A DNA stretch of 64,000 nt. It comes from Streptomyces vilmorinianum (lineage in GTDB: Bacteria; Actinomycetota; Actinomycetes; Streptomycetales; Streptomycetaceae). A program made the translations under genes and the position numbers. Each line of letters starts with the position of its first letter. Position 1 is the first letter of the stretch. Below, in pieces: positions 16,304 through 24,684 of the stretch. The notes beneath the pieces were generated by a model. The model worked only from the letters and a program-made list of their open reading frames with translations, did no database searches and was not told the DNA's origin. The DNA lies in NCBI RefSeq assembly GCF_005517195.1, contig NZ_CP040244.1, forward strand, positions 6,342,001 through 6,406,000, read 5' to 3'.

Positions 16304-16317
16304 CCCCCGGGAGCGCC

Positions 16318-16902
16318 TTAGCGGGCGCCCCGGGCCACGCACCCGGCCACGTGGTCGTCGACCAGGCCGCAGGCCTGCATCAGGGCGTACGCCGTCGTCG
16401 GGCCCACGAACCGCACGCCGCGCTTCTTCAGGGCCTTGGACAGGGCGGTCGACTCGTCCGTCACGGCCGGGACGTCGCCGATCGTCCGCGGGACCGGGCG
16501 GGTCACCGGGTCCGGGGCGTAGGACCAGATCAGGGCGTCCAGTTCGCCGGGGGCCCACCCGAGGAGCGTCCTGGCGTTCGCCATCGTCGCGTCGATCTTC
16601 GCGCGGTTGCGGATGATGCCCTCGTCCGCGAGGAGACGCTCCCGGTCCGCCTCGCCGAACTCCGCCACCGCGGCGATCTTGAAGTCGGCGAAGGCCCGGC
16701 GGAAGCCCTCGCGGCGGCGCAGGATCGTGATCCACGACAGACCGGACTGGAAGGCCTCAAGGCAGAGGCGCTCGAACAGCGCGTCATCCCCGTGGACCGG
16801 CCGGCCCCACTCCTCGTCGTGGTACGTGACGTAGTCCTCGGTCGACAGGCCCCACGGGCAGCGGAGCCGCCCGTCCGGTCCCGGGATCGCCCCGCCGGTC
16901 AC
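16318..16902 (-). CDS. tag: DNA-3-methyladenine glycosylase I
   Basis: A 194-residue base-excision-repair glycosylase of the Tag family, which removes 3-methyladenine from alkylated DNA. The zinc site is complete: Cys15 (RCPWG), His28 (YHDEEWG), His184 and Cys188 (HVAGC). Other family words are FERLCLEAFQSGLSWITIL, IIRNRAKI and VGPTTAYALMQACGLVDDH. The start overlaps the stop of the upstream DivIVA-domain gene by 4 bp (ATGA), so translation is coupled, as with tagA and Rv1209 in mycobacteria. Confidence 0.95.
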   Translation of the reverse strand: MTGGAIPGPDGRLRCPWGLSTEDYVTYHDEEWGRPVHGDDALFERLCLEAFQSGLSWITILRRREGFRRAFADFKIAAVAEFGEADRERLLADEGIIRNRAKIDATMANARTLLGWAPGELDALIWSYAPDPVTRPVPRTIGDVPAVTDESTALSKALKKRGVRFVGPTTAYALMQACGLVDDHVAGCVARGAR

Positions 16903-17234
16903 TGGCCGTCGTCCTTCCGCATCGAAGGTCCCGGCCGGCCGCCGCCCGCGGCCAGCGCCGCCTCGAGCTCCGCGATCCGCTCGTCCCGCTCGGCGAGCTC
17001 CGCGGCCAGGCGTCCCAGGACGTCGTCCACGTCCGCCATGCGGTACCCCCGCGCGGTCACCGGCAGCCGGAGCTCCTCGATGTCGTCGCGGTCGACCGGC
17101 CGGCCGGTGGGCAGCGGGTCCACCAACTGCTCAGGCGCCACCTCGGGCAGCACCTCGCTGTCCCCTCCGCCGACCACCGCGAGGGTGACCGCAGCGACGA
17201 CCACGACCATCGCGATCAGCAAAAACCAGAACAC
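16899..17234 (-). CDS. DivIVA domain membrane protein
   Basis: A 111-residue protein with one N-terminal membrane helix (FWFLLIAMVVVVAAVTLAVV) and a C-terminal DivIVA-like motif: LRLPVTARGYRMADVDDVLGRLA followed by a short coiled coil (ELAERDERIAELEAAL). DivIVA proteins recruit growth and cell-wall machinery to curved membrane; this short version may be a membrane-tethered accessory. The GTG at 17234 has GGAGAGG 7 nt upstream and places the helix at the very start; the longer frame to 17387 adds an Arg-rich segment. It is divergent from folP and coupled to tag. Confidence 0.85.
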   Translation of the reverse strand: MFWFLLIAMVVVVAAVTLAVVGGGDSEVLPEVAPEQLVDPLPTGRPVDRDDIEELRLPVTARGYRMADVDDVLGRLAAELAERDERIAELEAALAAGGGRPGPSMRKDDGQ

Positions 17235-17337
17235 CAGCGCGCCTCTCCCCGGAGTGGAAACCGTCCCGAGTCGATCGTGCCATGCGCGACCGACAGTTAG
17301 GGTCGCAGGCGAACGGACGCGAGGGAGGACATACGGG

Positions 17338-18198
17338 ATGCTGCGCTTGGGACGGCGTGAATTCGGGCCGCACGAGCCGGTGATCATGGCGATCGTGAAC
17401 CGGACGCCCGATTCCTTCTACGACCAGGGCGCCACCTTCCGCGACGAGCCCGCCCTCGCCCGCGTCGAGCAGGCGGTGGCCGAGGGCGCCGCCATCATCG
17501 ACATCGGCGGCGTGAAGGCGGGCCCCGGCGAGGAGGTCACGGCCGAGGAGGAGGCGCGCCGCACGGTCGGTTTCGTCGCGGAGGTACGGCGGCGCCACCC
17601 GGACGTCGTCATCAGCGTCGACACCTGGCGCGCCGATGTCGGCGAGGCGGTCTGCGAGGCCGGCGCGGACGTCCTCAACGACGCGTGGGGCGGCGTGGAT
17701 CCGCGCCTCGCGGAGGTCGCCGCCCGGTACGGCGCCGGCCTCGTCTGCACCCACGCGGGGGGCGCGGAGCCGCGCACGCGGCCGCACCGGGTCGAGTACG
17801 AGGACGTGATGGCCGACATCCTGCGGGTCACCGTGGGTCTCGCCGAGCGGGCGGTCGACCTGGGGGTGCGCCGGGACGGGATCATGATCGACCCGGGTCA
17901 CGACTTCGGGAAGAACACCCGCCACAGCCTGGAGGCGACCCGGCGCCTCGGCGAGATGGCGCGGACGGGGTGGCCGGTGCTGGTGTCCCTGTCGAACAAG
18001 GACTTCGTCGGGGAGACGCTGGACCGGCCGGTGAAGGAGCGGGTGCTCGGCACTCTGGCGACGACGGCGGTGTCCGCGTGGCTGGGTGCGCGGGTGTACC
18101 GGGTGCACGAGGTGGCCGAGACGCGCCAGGTGCTGGACATGGTCGCGTCCATCGCCGGGCACCGGCCCCCGGCGGTGGCGCGGCGGGGCCTCGCCTGA
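17338..18198 (+). CDS. folP: Dihydropteroate synthase family protein (FolP2-like)
   Basis: A 286-residue TIM-barrel protein of the DHPS family. The pterin-site words are MAIVNRTPDSFYDQGATF (17-34), IIDIGGVKAGPGEEV, ISVDTW and LNDAWG; DPGHDFGKN and SNKDFVGE close the barrel. The typical DHPS N-T-PDSF and D-P-G-F-K elements appear here as NRTPDSF and DPGHDFGK. The gene context (DivIVA protein, tag, LOG, dapE) matches mycobacterial folP2 (Rv1207), for which DHPS activity was reported to be absent, so a folate role should not be assumed. GGAGG precedes the ATG by about 9 nt. Confidence 0.88.
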   Translation: MLRLGRREFGPHEPVIMAIVNRTPDSFYDQGATFRDEPALARVEQAVAEGAAIIDIGGVKAGPGEEVTAEEEARRTVGFVAEVRRRHPDVVISVDTWRADVGEAVCEAGADVLNDAWGGVDPRLAEVAARYGAGLVCTHAGGAEPRTRPHRVEYEDVMADILRVTVGLAERAVDLGVRRDGIMIDPGHDFGKNTRHSLEATRRLGEMARTGWPVLVSLSNKDFVGETLDRPVKERVLGTLATTAVSAWLGARVYRVHEVAETRQVLDMVASIAGHRPPAVARRGLA

Positions 18199-18246
18199 GG
18201 CAGGCCCTCGGGGCCGGGGCCCAAGCCATGGCACCCGGTCCCGTGG

Positions 18247-18315
18247 GTTGTGCCCACCCGTTCCGCCTGGCGGCACCCCCGGACGAAGTCCGGGGGAGGA
18301 ACAGATGCCCACAAC
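18247..18315. repeat. Dispersed structured repeat, copy 2
   Basis: The element is bounded by GTTGTG (18247-18252) and CACAAC (18310-18315). Its inner hairpin CCCCCGGAC (18276-18284) and GTCCGGGGG (18288-18296) pairs perfectly across a GAA loop. GTTGTG, CGTTCCGC, the GGAC-GNA-GTCC hairpin core and CACAAC recur in the same order at 9206-9265. It lies between folP and the convergent LOG-family gene and probably also serves as terminator. Confidence 0.75.
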
Positions 18316-18322
18316 GGGCCTG

Positions 18323-19072
18323 TCAGTGGCCGATCTCCTTCGACACCATGGCCACCGTCTCCTCCACGTCGTCCGTCACGTGGAAGAGCAGCAGGTCCCG
18401 TTCCGACGCCTTGCCGCCCGCCACGACCGAGTCGCGCAGCCAGTCGACGAGGCCGCCCCAGTACTCCGTACCGAAGAGCACGATCGGGAAGCGGGTCACC
18501 TTCCGCGTCTGGACCAGCGTGAGCGCCTCGAAGAGCTCGTCCAGGGTGCCGAGGCCGCCGGGGAGGACCACGAAGCCCTGCGCGTACTTCACGAACATCG
18601 TCTTGCGGACGAAGAAGTAGCGGAAGTTCACGCCGATGTCGACGTGCGGGTTGATCCCCTGCTCGAAGGGGAGCTCGATGCCCAGGCCCACCGAGATGCC
18701 GTTGGCCTCCCGCGCGCCCTTGTTCGCCGCCTCCATCGACCCCGGGCCGCCGCCCGTGATCACCGCGAAGCCGGCCTCGACCAGCGCGCGGCCGATACGG
18801 ACGCCCGCCTCGTACTCCGGCGAGCCCGGCTTTGTGCGGGCCGAGCCGAAGACGCTGATCGCGCTCGGCAGTTCGGCGAGCGCGCCGAAGCCCTCCACGA
18901 ACTCGGACTGGATGCGCATGACCCGCCAGGGGTCGGTGTGCACCCACTCCGAGTCGCCCTCGGTGTCCAGCAGACGCTGATCCGTGGTGCCCGCCTGGAC
19001 CTGATCGCGGCGCCTGAACACCGGTCCCAGCCGCTGCTCCTCGGGCTTCGACGCTCCCTCGGGGATACCCAT
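18323..19072 (-). CDS. LOG family (TIGR00730) Rossmann-fold protein
   Basis: A 249-residue protein of the LOG family, putative cytokinin riboside 5'-monophosphate phosphoribohydrolases that release the base from modified AMP. The two signature sites are present: GGGPGSMEAANKGA and the PGGxGTxxE motif as PGGLGTLDELFE, with SVFGSARTKPGSPEY at the nucleotide-binding start. The ATG at 19072 has GGAGGGAG upstream at good spacing; the frame open to 19150 includes a basic leader. The ortholog Rv1205 in mycobacteria is next to folP2 as well. The substrate in streptomycetes is not established. Confidence 0.9.
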   Translation of the reverse strand: MGIPEGASKPEEQRLGPVFRRRDQVQAGTTDQRLLDTEGDSEWVHTDPWRVMRIQSEFVEGFGALAELPSAISVFGSARTKPGSPEYEAGVRIGRALVEAGFAVITGGGPGSMEAANKGAREANGISVGLGIELPFEQGINPHVDIGVNFRYFFVRKTMFVKYAQGFVVLPGGLGTLDELFEALTLVQTRKVTRFPIVLFGTEYWGGLVDWLRDSVVAGGKASERDLLLFHVTDDVEETVAMVSKEIGH

Positions 19073-19168
19073 GGCCTGCTCCCTCCACCGATCCATCGAT
19101 CCGACGATCGATCTTCCAGTCCGGTCAGCGTAGGTCCACAGGCGTGACAAAAAGCGAAATTCCGGCTG

Positions 19169-20251
19169 TCAGGCAGTAAGCCAGTCGCGGAGCCGGTCCT
19201 CGCAGTGCCTGATCGTCTCGACGGCCACGTGCTCGTCGCGCTTGTGCGCGTACAGAGGGTCACCGGGACCGTAGTTGACGGCGGGCACGCCGACCGCGCT
19301 GAAGCGGGACACGTCCGTCCAGCCGAACTTGGGCTGGGCGGTGCCGCCGACGGCCTTCATGAAGGCGGCCGCCGCCGGGTGCGAGAGGCCGGGCAGGGCG
19401 CCGGGGCTCTCGTCGTCGACCACGAACTCGGCGACCCCGCAGTCGGCGAAGACCTCGTGGACGTGCGCCAGGGCCTCGGCCGGGGAGCGGTCGGGGGCGT
19501 AGCGGTAGTTGACGACGACCGTGCAGGCGTCGGGGATGACGTTGTTGGCGACGCCGCCCTCGATCCGCACCGCGTTGAGGCCCTCGTGGTACTCCAGGCC
19601 GTCGATGACCGGCTTGCGGGGCTCGTACGCGGCGAGCCGGGCGAGGATCGGGGCGGCGGCGTGGATGGCGTTGGAGCCCATCCAGGAGCGCGCGGAGTGG
19701 GCGCGCTCGCCCTCCGTACGCAGGAAGACCCGCAGCGTGCCCTGGCAGCCGCCCTCGACCTGGCCGCTGGAGGGCTCCAGGAGGACGGCGAAGTCGCCCT
19801 CCAGCCAGTCGGGGTGCGCCTCGGCGACCTTCCCCAGGCCGTTGAGGTCGGCGGCGACCTCCTCGTTGTCGTAGAAGACGAACGTGAGGTCGCGGTTGGG
19901 CTCGGGGACGGTGGCGGCGATCCGGAGCTGGACGGCGACGCCCGACTTCATGTCGGAGGTGCCGCAGCCCCAGAGGATGCCGTTCTCGTCGAGGCGCGAG
20001 GGCACGTTGTCGGCGATCGGCACGGTGTCGATGTGCCCGGCGAGGACCACGCGCTCCGCGCGGCCGAGCCGCGTACGGGCCACGACGTTGTTGCCGTGGC
20101 GGTCGACGGTGAGGTGCGGCAGGGCGCGCAGGGCCTGCTCGATGGCGTCGGCGAGCGGCTTCTCGGTCCCGCTGACGGAGGGGAAGTCGACGAGCGCGGC
20201 GGTGAGCGCCGGACCGTCCAGCGTCAGGTCGAGGGGTGCGTAGTCAGCCAT
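19169..20251 (-). CDS. dapE: Succinyl-diaminopimelate desuccinylase
   Basis: A 360-residue zinc peptidase-fold enzyme (M20 family) that removes the succinyl group from N-succinyl-LL-diaminopimelate, giving the precursor of lysine and of the LL-diaminopimelate in Streptomyces peptidoglycan. Metal-site words are LAGHIDTVP, GCGTSDMKSGVAV and the catalytic Glu pair in FYDNEEVAAD; the dimerisation domain begins near MGSNAIHAA. The C-terminal ligand His is in AHKRDEHV. dapC, which acts just before it in the pathway, lies 1.8 kb away on the same strand but separated by two plus-strand genes. Confidence 0.95.
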   Translation of the reverse strand: MADYAPLDLTLDGPALTAALVDFPSVSGTEKPLADAIEQALRALPHLTVDRHGNNVVARTRLGRAERVVLAGHIDTVPIADNVPSRLDENGILWGCGTSDMKSGVAVQLRIAATVPEPNRDLTFVFYDNEEVAADLNGLGKVAEAHPDWLEGDFAVLLEPSSGQVEGGCQGTLRVFLRTEGERAHSARSWMGSNAIHAAAPILARLAAYEPRKPVIDGLEYHEGLNAVRIEGGVANNVIPDACTVVVNYRYAPDRSPAEALAHVHEVFADCGVAEFVVDDESPGALPGLSHPAAAAFMKAVGGTAQPKFGWTDVSRFSAVGVPAVNYGPGDPLYAHKRDEHVAVETIRHCEDRLRDWLTA

Positions 20252-20288
20252 GTGCCGACCCTAACCCGGCCTCCAGTACGGTGGGCCC

Positions 20289-21215
20289 GTGTCCGAGCCC
20301 ACCCGTACCTCCCGCAGCGGCCGCCTGACCAGGTTCACGGCCGCCTTCGCCGTGCTCCTCGGTCTGGCCGCCTATGTGGCCGTGCACCACGTGACGGGCT
20401 CCAGGGGAGCCCCGCGGTGCGTCGTGGGCACCGGCGGGCACACCTACACGTTCACACCGGAGCAGGCGTCGAACGCCGCCACCATCTCCGCCGTCGGCAC
20501 GACCCGCCGGATGCCGGAGCGGGCGGTGACGATCGCCCTGGCCACGGCGCTCCAGGAGTCCGCGCTGCGGAACATCGCGCACGGCGACCGGGATTCGCTC
20601 GGCCTCTTCCAGCAGCGTCCCTCGCAGGGCTGGGGCACTCCGGAGCAGATCATGGACCCGGTGTACTCCTCGGGGAAGTTCTACGAGGGACTCGACAAGG
20701 TTCCGGGCTATTCGCGGCTGCCGCTGACGGTGGCGGCGCAGAAGGTGCAGCGCAGCGGTTTCCCGCAGGCGTACGCGAAGCACGAGCCGGACGCGGCGCT
20801 GCTGGCGGCCGCGCTCACCGGCCGCTCGGCGGCGTCCCTCAGCTGTACGGCGAGCCCGGCGAAGAAGGGGCTGCCGGGCGATCCGGCGAAGGTGCGGGCG
20901 GAGCTGGTCCGGGCGTTCGGCGAGAAGGCCGCGCCGAAGGCGGCGACCCAGGGCGCGGGGAGCGCGGGGCGCTCCGGCGTGCACGCGGGCGCCACCCCCG
21001 ATCTGCTCTCCGTGCCCGTCCTCGCGACCGGCGGCACGGACGCGCGGCGCGGCTGGGAGCTCGCCCACTGGGCGGTGGCGCGTGCGGACGCGCTGCGGAT
21101 CGTGGAAGTCGCGTACGCGGACAAGCTCTGGCGCGCGAGCGATGCCTCGGGGACGTGGACGAAGACGGCCGCCGCCGCCGGGGACGGCACCGTCCGCATC
21201 CGTCTCGCGCGGTAG
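20289..21215 (+). CDS. Secreted lysozyme-like/transglycosylase-fold hypothetical protein
   Basis: A 308-residue exported or membrane-anchored protein. A basic start (TRTSRSGRLTR) and one helix (FTAAFAVLLGLAAYVAV) lead to an outer domain with ATALQESALRN, GDRDSLGLFQQRPSQGWGT and DPVYSSGKFYEGL, the E-x-G-L-x-Q-R-P pattern seen in lysozyme-like muralytic domains. Streptomyces homologs are often labelled heavy metal transporter, which nothing in the sequence supports. Residues 200-240 are Ala/Gly/Lys-rich linker and the C-terminus is a small alpha/beta part. The GTG lies 37 bp from the divergent dapE start. Cell-wall cleavage is an inference. Confidence 0.7.
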   Translation: MSEPTRTSRSGRLTRFTAAFAVLLGLAAYVAVHHVTGSRGAPRCVVGTGGHTYTFTPEQASNAATISAVGTTRRMPERAVTIALATALQESALRNIAHGDRDSLGLFQQRPSQGWGTPEQIMDPVYSSGKFYEGLDKVPGYSRLPLTVAAQKVQRSGFPQAYAKHEPDAALLAAALTGRSAASLSCTASPAKKGLPGDPAKVRAELVRAFGEKAAPKAATQGAGSAGRSGVHAGATPDLLSVPVLATGGTDARRGWELAHWAVARADALRIVEVAYADKLWRASDASGTWTKTAAAAGDGTVRIRLAR

Positions 21216-21549
21216 CCGGGCGCGCACCGGCGGAGTGCGCGCCGGCGGAGTGCGCGCCGGCGGAGTGCGACGGCCGAGCTTTGGCCATCCGGGCACCCGT
21301 ACGGAACTTCACCCGTCCGGGGCATCCACGCCCGACGGCGCCGACGCCCCTCTCGCCGCTCCTCCACCCCCTTGCGGGACAAGGGAAGTGACGGTTCGGC
21401 ACGGTTGGATCTTCGGCGCCTTCGTCCGCTTTCTCCCCGCCCGATAATGCGATGCGTTACCGATCCTTTACCTTTGTTCGCCGCAACCTCTCCCTCCCCC
21501 AAGGCGGTTGTTCACGACGTCAGAACGTCCTCTCCGTCTAAGGAGCACC
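21216..21549. other. Intergenic region with 15-bp repeats and promoter-like AT-richer part
   Basis: Three 15-bp direct repeats (GCGCGCCGGCGGAGT, first copy with one change) fill 21222-21266. Downstream, 21440-21500 is noticeably less GC-rich (GATGCGTTACCGATCCTTTACC), a plausible promoter for the secreted protein gene, and an interrupted palindrome GACGT/ACGTC lies at 21516-21529. I see no gene here. Confidence 0.5.
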
Positions 21550-21975
21550 ATGTCCCTCCCCCTGACCCGTCGGATCGCCCGCGCCGCACTCCTCGTCGCG
21601 GCCGGAGCAACCCCCGTGGTCGGTGCGGCCGGCTCCGCAAGCGCCATGGACCACAGCCTCGCGCCGACCGGGGCCCTCTCCGGTCTGACCGCCGTCGACA
21701 GCGCGAGCCTCGGCAACACCGTCGACGGCGCCTCGCAGGCCACGACCGACGTGGTCGGCAAGACCGGCGGCAAGAGCGTCGACAAGGCCGGCAAGACCGT
21801 CGGCAAGGCCGGCAAGAGCGCCACCCCGACCGCGAAGAAGGTCGCGGGCGAGGCGGGCGAGGTCCTCGGCGAGACCGCCGGCGCGGCCACCGAGAGCGCC
21901 GAGGCCCCGACCGGTGGCGCCGTGGGCAGCCTGCCCACCGGCGGCCTGATGGGCGGCCTGCCGATCGGCGGCTGA
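21550..21975 (+). CDS. Small secreted Ala/Gly/Lys-rich protein
   Basis: A 141-residue secreted protein of unknown function. The signal peptide runs from MSLPLTRRIARAALLVAAG to the probable cleavage after ASA at about 32. The mature part is low-complexity: a Lys/Gly-rich middle (KTGGKSVDKAGKTVGKAGKS), an Ala/Glu section and a Gly-rich tail ending GGLMGGLPIGG. The tail resembles hydrophobic Gly/Leu tails of streptomycete surface proteins. AAGGAG lies 4 nt before the ATG. Homologs are sometimes called ATP-binding protein, without support in the sequence. A very strong hairpin follows the stop. Confidence 0.8.
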   Translation: MSLPLTRRIARAALLVAAGATPVVGAAGSASAMDHSLAPTGALSGLTAVDSASLGNTVDGASQATTDVVGKTGGKSVDKAGKTVGKAGKSATPTAKKVAGEAGEVLGETAGAATESAEAPTGGAVGSLPTGGLMGGLPIGG

Positions 21976-21989
21976 CCCACCGGTCACAC

Positions 21990-22039
21990 GTACGCGAAGG
22001 GGCCCGGGGAGCATGTGCTCCCCGGGCCCCTTCGCGTAC
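21990..22039. terminator. Perfect 24-bp bidirectional hairpin terminator
   Basis: The arms 21990-22013 and 22016-22039 are exact reverse complements, 24 bp with a 2-nt loop (TG). The arms start GTACGCGAAGGGGCCC. It lies between convergent genes, 15 bp from each stop. Confidence 0.9.
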
Positions 22040-22053
22040 ACACACGCGGCTGC

Positions 22054-23160
22054 TCAGCCCAGGCGCTTGACCGCCGCCTCGACGCGCTCGTCGGTCGCGG
22101 TGAAGGCCACGCGGATGAACCGCTCCCCCGCCGCCCCGTAGAAGTCGCCGGGCGCGACCAGGATGCCCTTCTCGGCCAGGTACGCCACCGTCTCCCAGCA
22201 CGGCTCGTCCCGGGTCGCCCACAGGTAGAGGCTCGCCTCGCTGTGCTCGATCCGGAAGCCGTGCGCCTCCAGGGCGGTCCGCAGGGCCGCCCGCCGGGCC
22301 GCGTACCGCTCGCGCTGCTCGGCCACGTGCGCGTCGTCGCCGAGCGCCGCCACCGTCGCCGCCTGCACCGGCGCGGCCGTCATCATCCCGCCGTGCTTGC
22401 GGATCTGCAGCAGCTCCCCGAGGACGGCCGCGTCGCCCGCGATGAACGCGGCGCGGTAGCCGGCCAGGTTGGAGCGCTTGGAGAGCGAGTGGACGGCGAC
22501 GATTCCCTCGTACGAGCCGCCGCAGACATCCGGGTGCAGGACGGAGACCGGGTCGGCCTCCCAGCCAAGCTCCAGGTAGCACTCGTCGGAGAAGACCAGC
22601 ACGCCGTGCTCACGCGCCCAGGCCACGATCCGGACCAGCTCGTCCTTGCCGAGGACCTTGCCGGTCGGGTTGGACGGCGAGTTGAGCCAGAGCAGCTTCA
22701 GACCGGCCGGGTCGAGCTCGGTGGGGTCGTCGTAGACGACGGGCTCGGCGCCGCAGAGCCGCGCGCCGACCTCGTACGTCGGGTAGGCGAGCCGCGGGTA
22801 GGCGACCTTGTCCCCGGCCCCGAGCCCCAGCTGGGTCGGCAGCCAGGCCACCAGCTCCTTGGAGCCGACGACCGGCAGCACGTTCCGGTGCGTGAAACCG
22901 ACCGCGCCCAGGCGCCGCTCGCACCAGCCCGTCAGCGCGTCCCGCAGCTCGGTGGTGCCCCACACCGTGGGATAGCCCGGGGAGTCGGCCGCCGCGACCA
23001 GCGCCCGCTGGATCAGCTCCGGCACCGGGTCGACCGGCGTGCCCACGGACAGGTCCACGATGCCGTCCGGGTGGGCGGCCGCCGTCTTCTTGTACGGCTC
23101 CAGCTTGTCCCAGGGGAAGACGGGCAGGCGCGAAGAGACGGCGCCCGAGACTGCGCTCAC
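22054..23160 (-). CDS. dapC: Succinyldiaminopimelate transaminase
   Basis: A class I/II PLP aminotransferase that makes N-succinyl-LL-diaminopimelate from the keto precursor using glutamate. The Schiff-base lysine is in HSLSKRSNLAGYRAAF, with NSPSNPTGKVL and FSDECYLELGW for cofactor and Asp binding; the N-terminus VDLSVGTPVDPVP is typical of actinobacterial DapC. I take GTG 23160 (GGAAGTGA upstream) as start; GTG 23172 is only 2 nt from the purine run and would add four residues. It lies 84 bp after the ferredoxin gene on the same strand, an order also seen in mycobacteria (fdxC-dapC). Confidence 0.92.
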   Translation of the reverse strand: MSAVSGAVSSRLPVFPWDKLEPYKKTAAAHPDGIVDLSVGTPVDPVPELIQRALVAAADSPGYPTVWGTTELRDALTGWCERRLGAVGFTHRNVLPVVGSKELVAWLPTQLGLGAGDKVAYPRLAYPTYEVGARLCGAEPVVYDDPTELDPAGLKLLWLNSPSNPTGKVLGKDELVRIVAWAREHGVLVFSDECYLELGWEADPVSVLHPDVCGGSYEGIVAVHSLSKRSNLAGYRAAFIAGDAAVLGELLQIRKHGGMMTAAPVQAATVAALGDDAHVAEQRERYAARRAALRTALEAHGFRIEHSEASLYLWATRDEPCWETVAYLAEKGILVAPGDFYGAAGERFIRVAFTATDERVEAAVKRLG

Positions 23161-23244
23161 GAGTTGGCTCACTTCCTCGTACGTACGGGAAACGCGTCGG
23201 TCCCGTACAGCGGGCGAGGCCGTACGGGACCGAGGGCGGGTTGA

Positions 23245-23565
23245 TCAGCCGTTCTGCGGCGGCAGAGCGGCGATGAAGGGGTGGTCGCGCTCGATCAGGC
23301 CGAGCTTGGAGGCACCACCGGGCGAACCGAGCTCGTCGAAGAACTCGACGTTCGCCTTGTAGTAGTCCTTCCACTCCTCCGGGGTGTCGTCCTCGTAGAA
23401 GATGGCCTCGACCGGGCACACCGGCTCACAAGCACCACAGTCGACGCATTCGTCCGGGTGGATGTACAAGGACCGGGAGCCCTCGTAGATGCAGTCGACG
23501 GGGCACTCCTCGATGCAAGCCTTGTCCTTGACGTCGACACAAGGCTGCGCGATGACGTAGGTCAC
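23245..23565 (-). CDS. fdxA: Seven-iron ferredoxin
   Basis: A 106-residue bacterial 7Fe ferredoxin. Cysteines lie at 9, 17, 21, 25 (CVDVKDKACIEECPVDC) and 40, 43, 46, 50 (CVDCGACEPVCP), giving one [3Fe-4S] and one [4Fe-4S] cluster as in the FdxA type, with the usual extended C-terminus containing EEWKDYYKANVEFF. It donates electrons to cytochromes P450 or other reductases in the cytoplasm. The GTG at 23565 has GAGGAGG upstream. It is the first gene of a probable two-gene unit with dapC. Confidence 0.95.
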   Translation of the reverse strand: MTYVIAQPCVDVKDKACIEECPVDCIYEGSRSLYIHPDECVDCGACEPVCPVEAIFYEDDTPEEWKDYYKANVEFFDELGSPGGASKLGLIERDHPFIAALPPQNG

Positions 23566-23677
23566 GCTGTCGTTCCTCCTCGGTAGGGCTGGTCTGCGCG
23601 GGAGCGCGGCGTCGTCGATGCCCGCCCCTAGTATCTCCGTTCTTGGGGACGATCCGAACAGGAGGGGCGGAGAAGCT

Positions 23678-24679
23678 GTGGAATTCACCGCTGGAGGGCG
23701 CCTTGACGTACGTATTACCCGCGCTGACGTGGGAAAACGTGTCTCAGTTCGGTACGTGACGGACGTGGCTGCCCCCGGCGCGAAGTTCACCGACGCGGTC
23801 GGCGTTCTCACATCCTGGGACGAAGGTGTGCTGCTGATCACACGCCGGACCGGTGAACGTGTCCGGATCGCGGAATCCGCCCTGGTCGCGGGCAAGGTCG
23901 TGCCCGCCGCCCCGGCCCGCAGGCGCGGCCCGGCGGCCTCCTTCGAGGAGCTGGCGCGGGTCACCGCGCGCGCGTGGGAGCCGGTGGAGAGCGAGGCGCT
24001 CGGAGCGTGGACGCTGCGGGCGGCGGCGGGGTTCACGCGCCGGGCCAACTCCGTCCTTCCCCTCGGAGACCCGGGCGTGCCGCTGGACGAGGCCCTTGAG
24101 CGGGTACGGGCCTGGTACGCGGCCCGCGGCCTTCCCGCGTACGTCCAGGCCGCGACCGGCGCCGAGGGCACGCAGGAGCTGCTCTGCGCGGAGCTGGAGC
24201 GGCACGGCTGGCGTCGGGAGGTCTCGGCGGAGGTACGGATCGCCGGCCTCGCCCCGATCGCCGACCTCGACGCGGACATCTCCACCGTCCGGCTATCCCG
24301 GTCCCCGGACGCGTCCTGGCTCCACCTCTACAACCGCTCCGATGTGCCCGGCCCCCATGTGCTGAGCGTCCTCTCCAGCGGTCCGAGTGTGTGGTTCGCG
24401 TCCGTACCGGGCACCGGAGAGGTACCGGCGGCGATCGGACGCTGTGTGGTGGACGGTCGCTGGGCCGGATTCATGGCGGTGGAGGTCGACCCCGCGTACC
24501 GGCGCCAGGGCCTGGCCACGGCCGTCATGACGGCGCTCGCCCGGCAGGCCCTGGACGAGGGCGCCTCGGCGGCCTGGCTCCAGGTCGAGACGGACAACGC
24601 CGGGGCCCGGGCGCTGTACGAGGGCATGGGCTTCGCGGTCCATCACCACTACCACCACTACCGAGCGGCGGAGGCGTGA
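23678..24679 (+). CDS. GNAT N-acetyltransferase with N-terminal SH3-like domain
   Basis: A 333-residue protein with an N-terminal small barrel (LDVRITRADVGKRVSVRYV, GVLTSWDEGVLLITRRTGE, residues 8-65), a linker, and two GNAT-like halves. The second half has the acetyl-CoA loop VDPAYRRQGLATAVMTAL and the C-terminal NAGARALYEGMGF, both classical. The N-terminal barrel resembles that of mycobacterial Rv0428c. The GTG has GGAG 5 nt upstream; the upstream frame is not needed. The C-terminus is His/Tyr-rich. It is coupled to the next gene by a GTGA overlap. The acceptor substrate is unknown. Confidence 0.85.
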   Translation: MEFTAGGRLDVRITRADVGKRVSVRYVTDVAAPGAKFTDAVGVLTSWDEGVLLITRRTGERVRIAESALVAGKVVPAAPARRRGPAASFEELARVTARAWEPVESEALGAWTLRAAAGFTRRANSVLPLGDPGVPLDEALERVRAWYAARGLPAYVQAATGAEGTQELLCAELERHGWRREVSAEVRIAGLAPIADLDADISTVRLSRSPDASWLHLYNRSDVPGPHVLSVLSSGPSVWFASVPGTGEVPAAIGRCVVDGRWAGFMAVEVDPAYRRQGLATAVMTALARQALDEGASAAWLQVETDNAGARALYEGMGFAVHHHYHHYRAAEA

Positions 24680-24684
24680 CCGAC

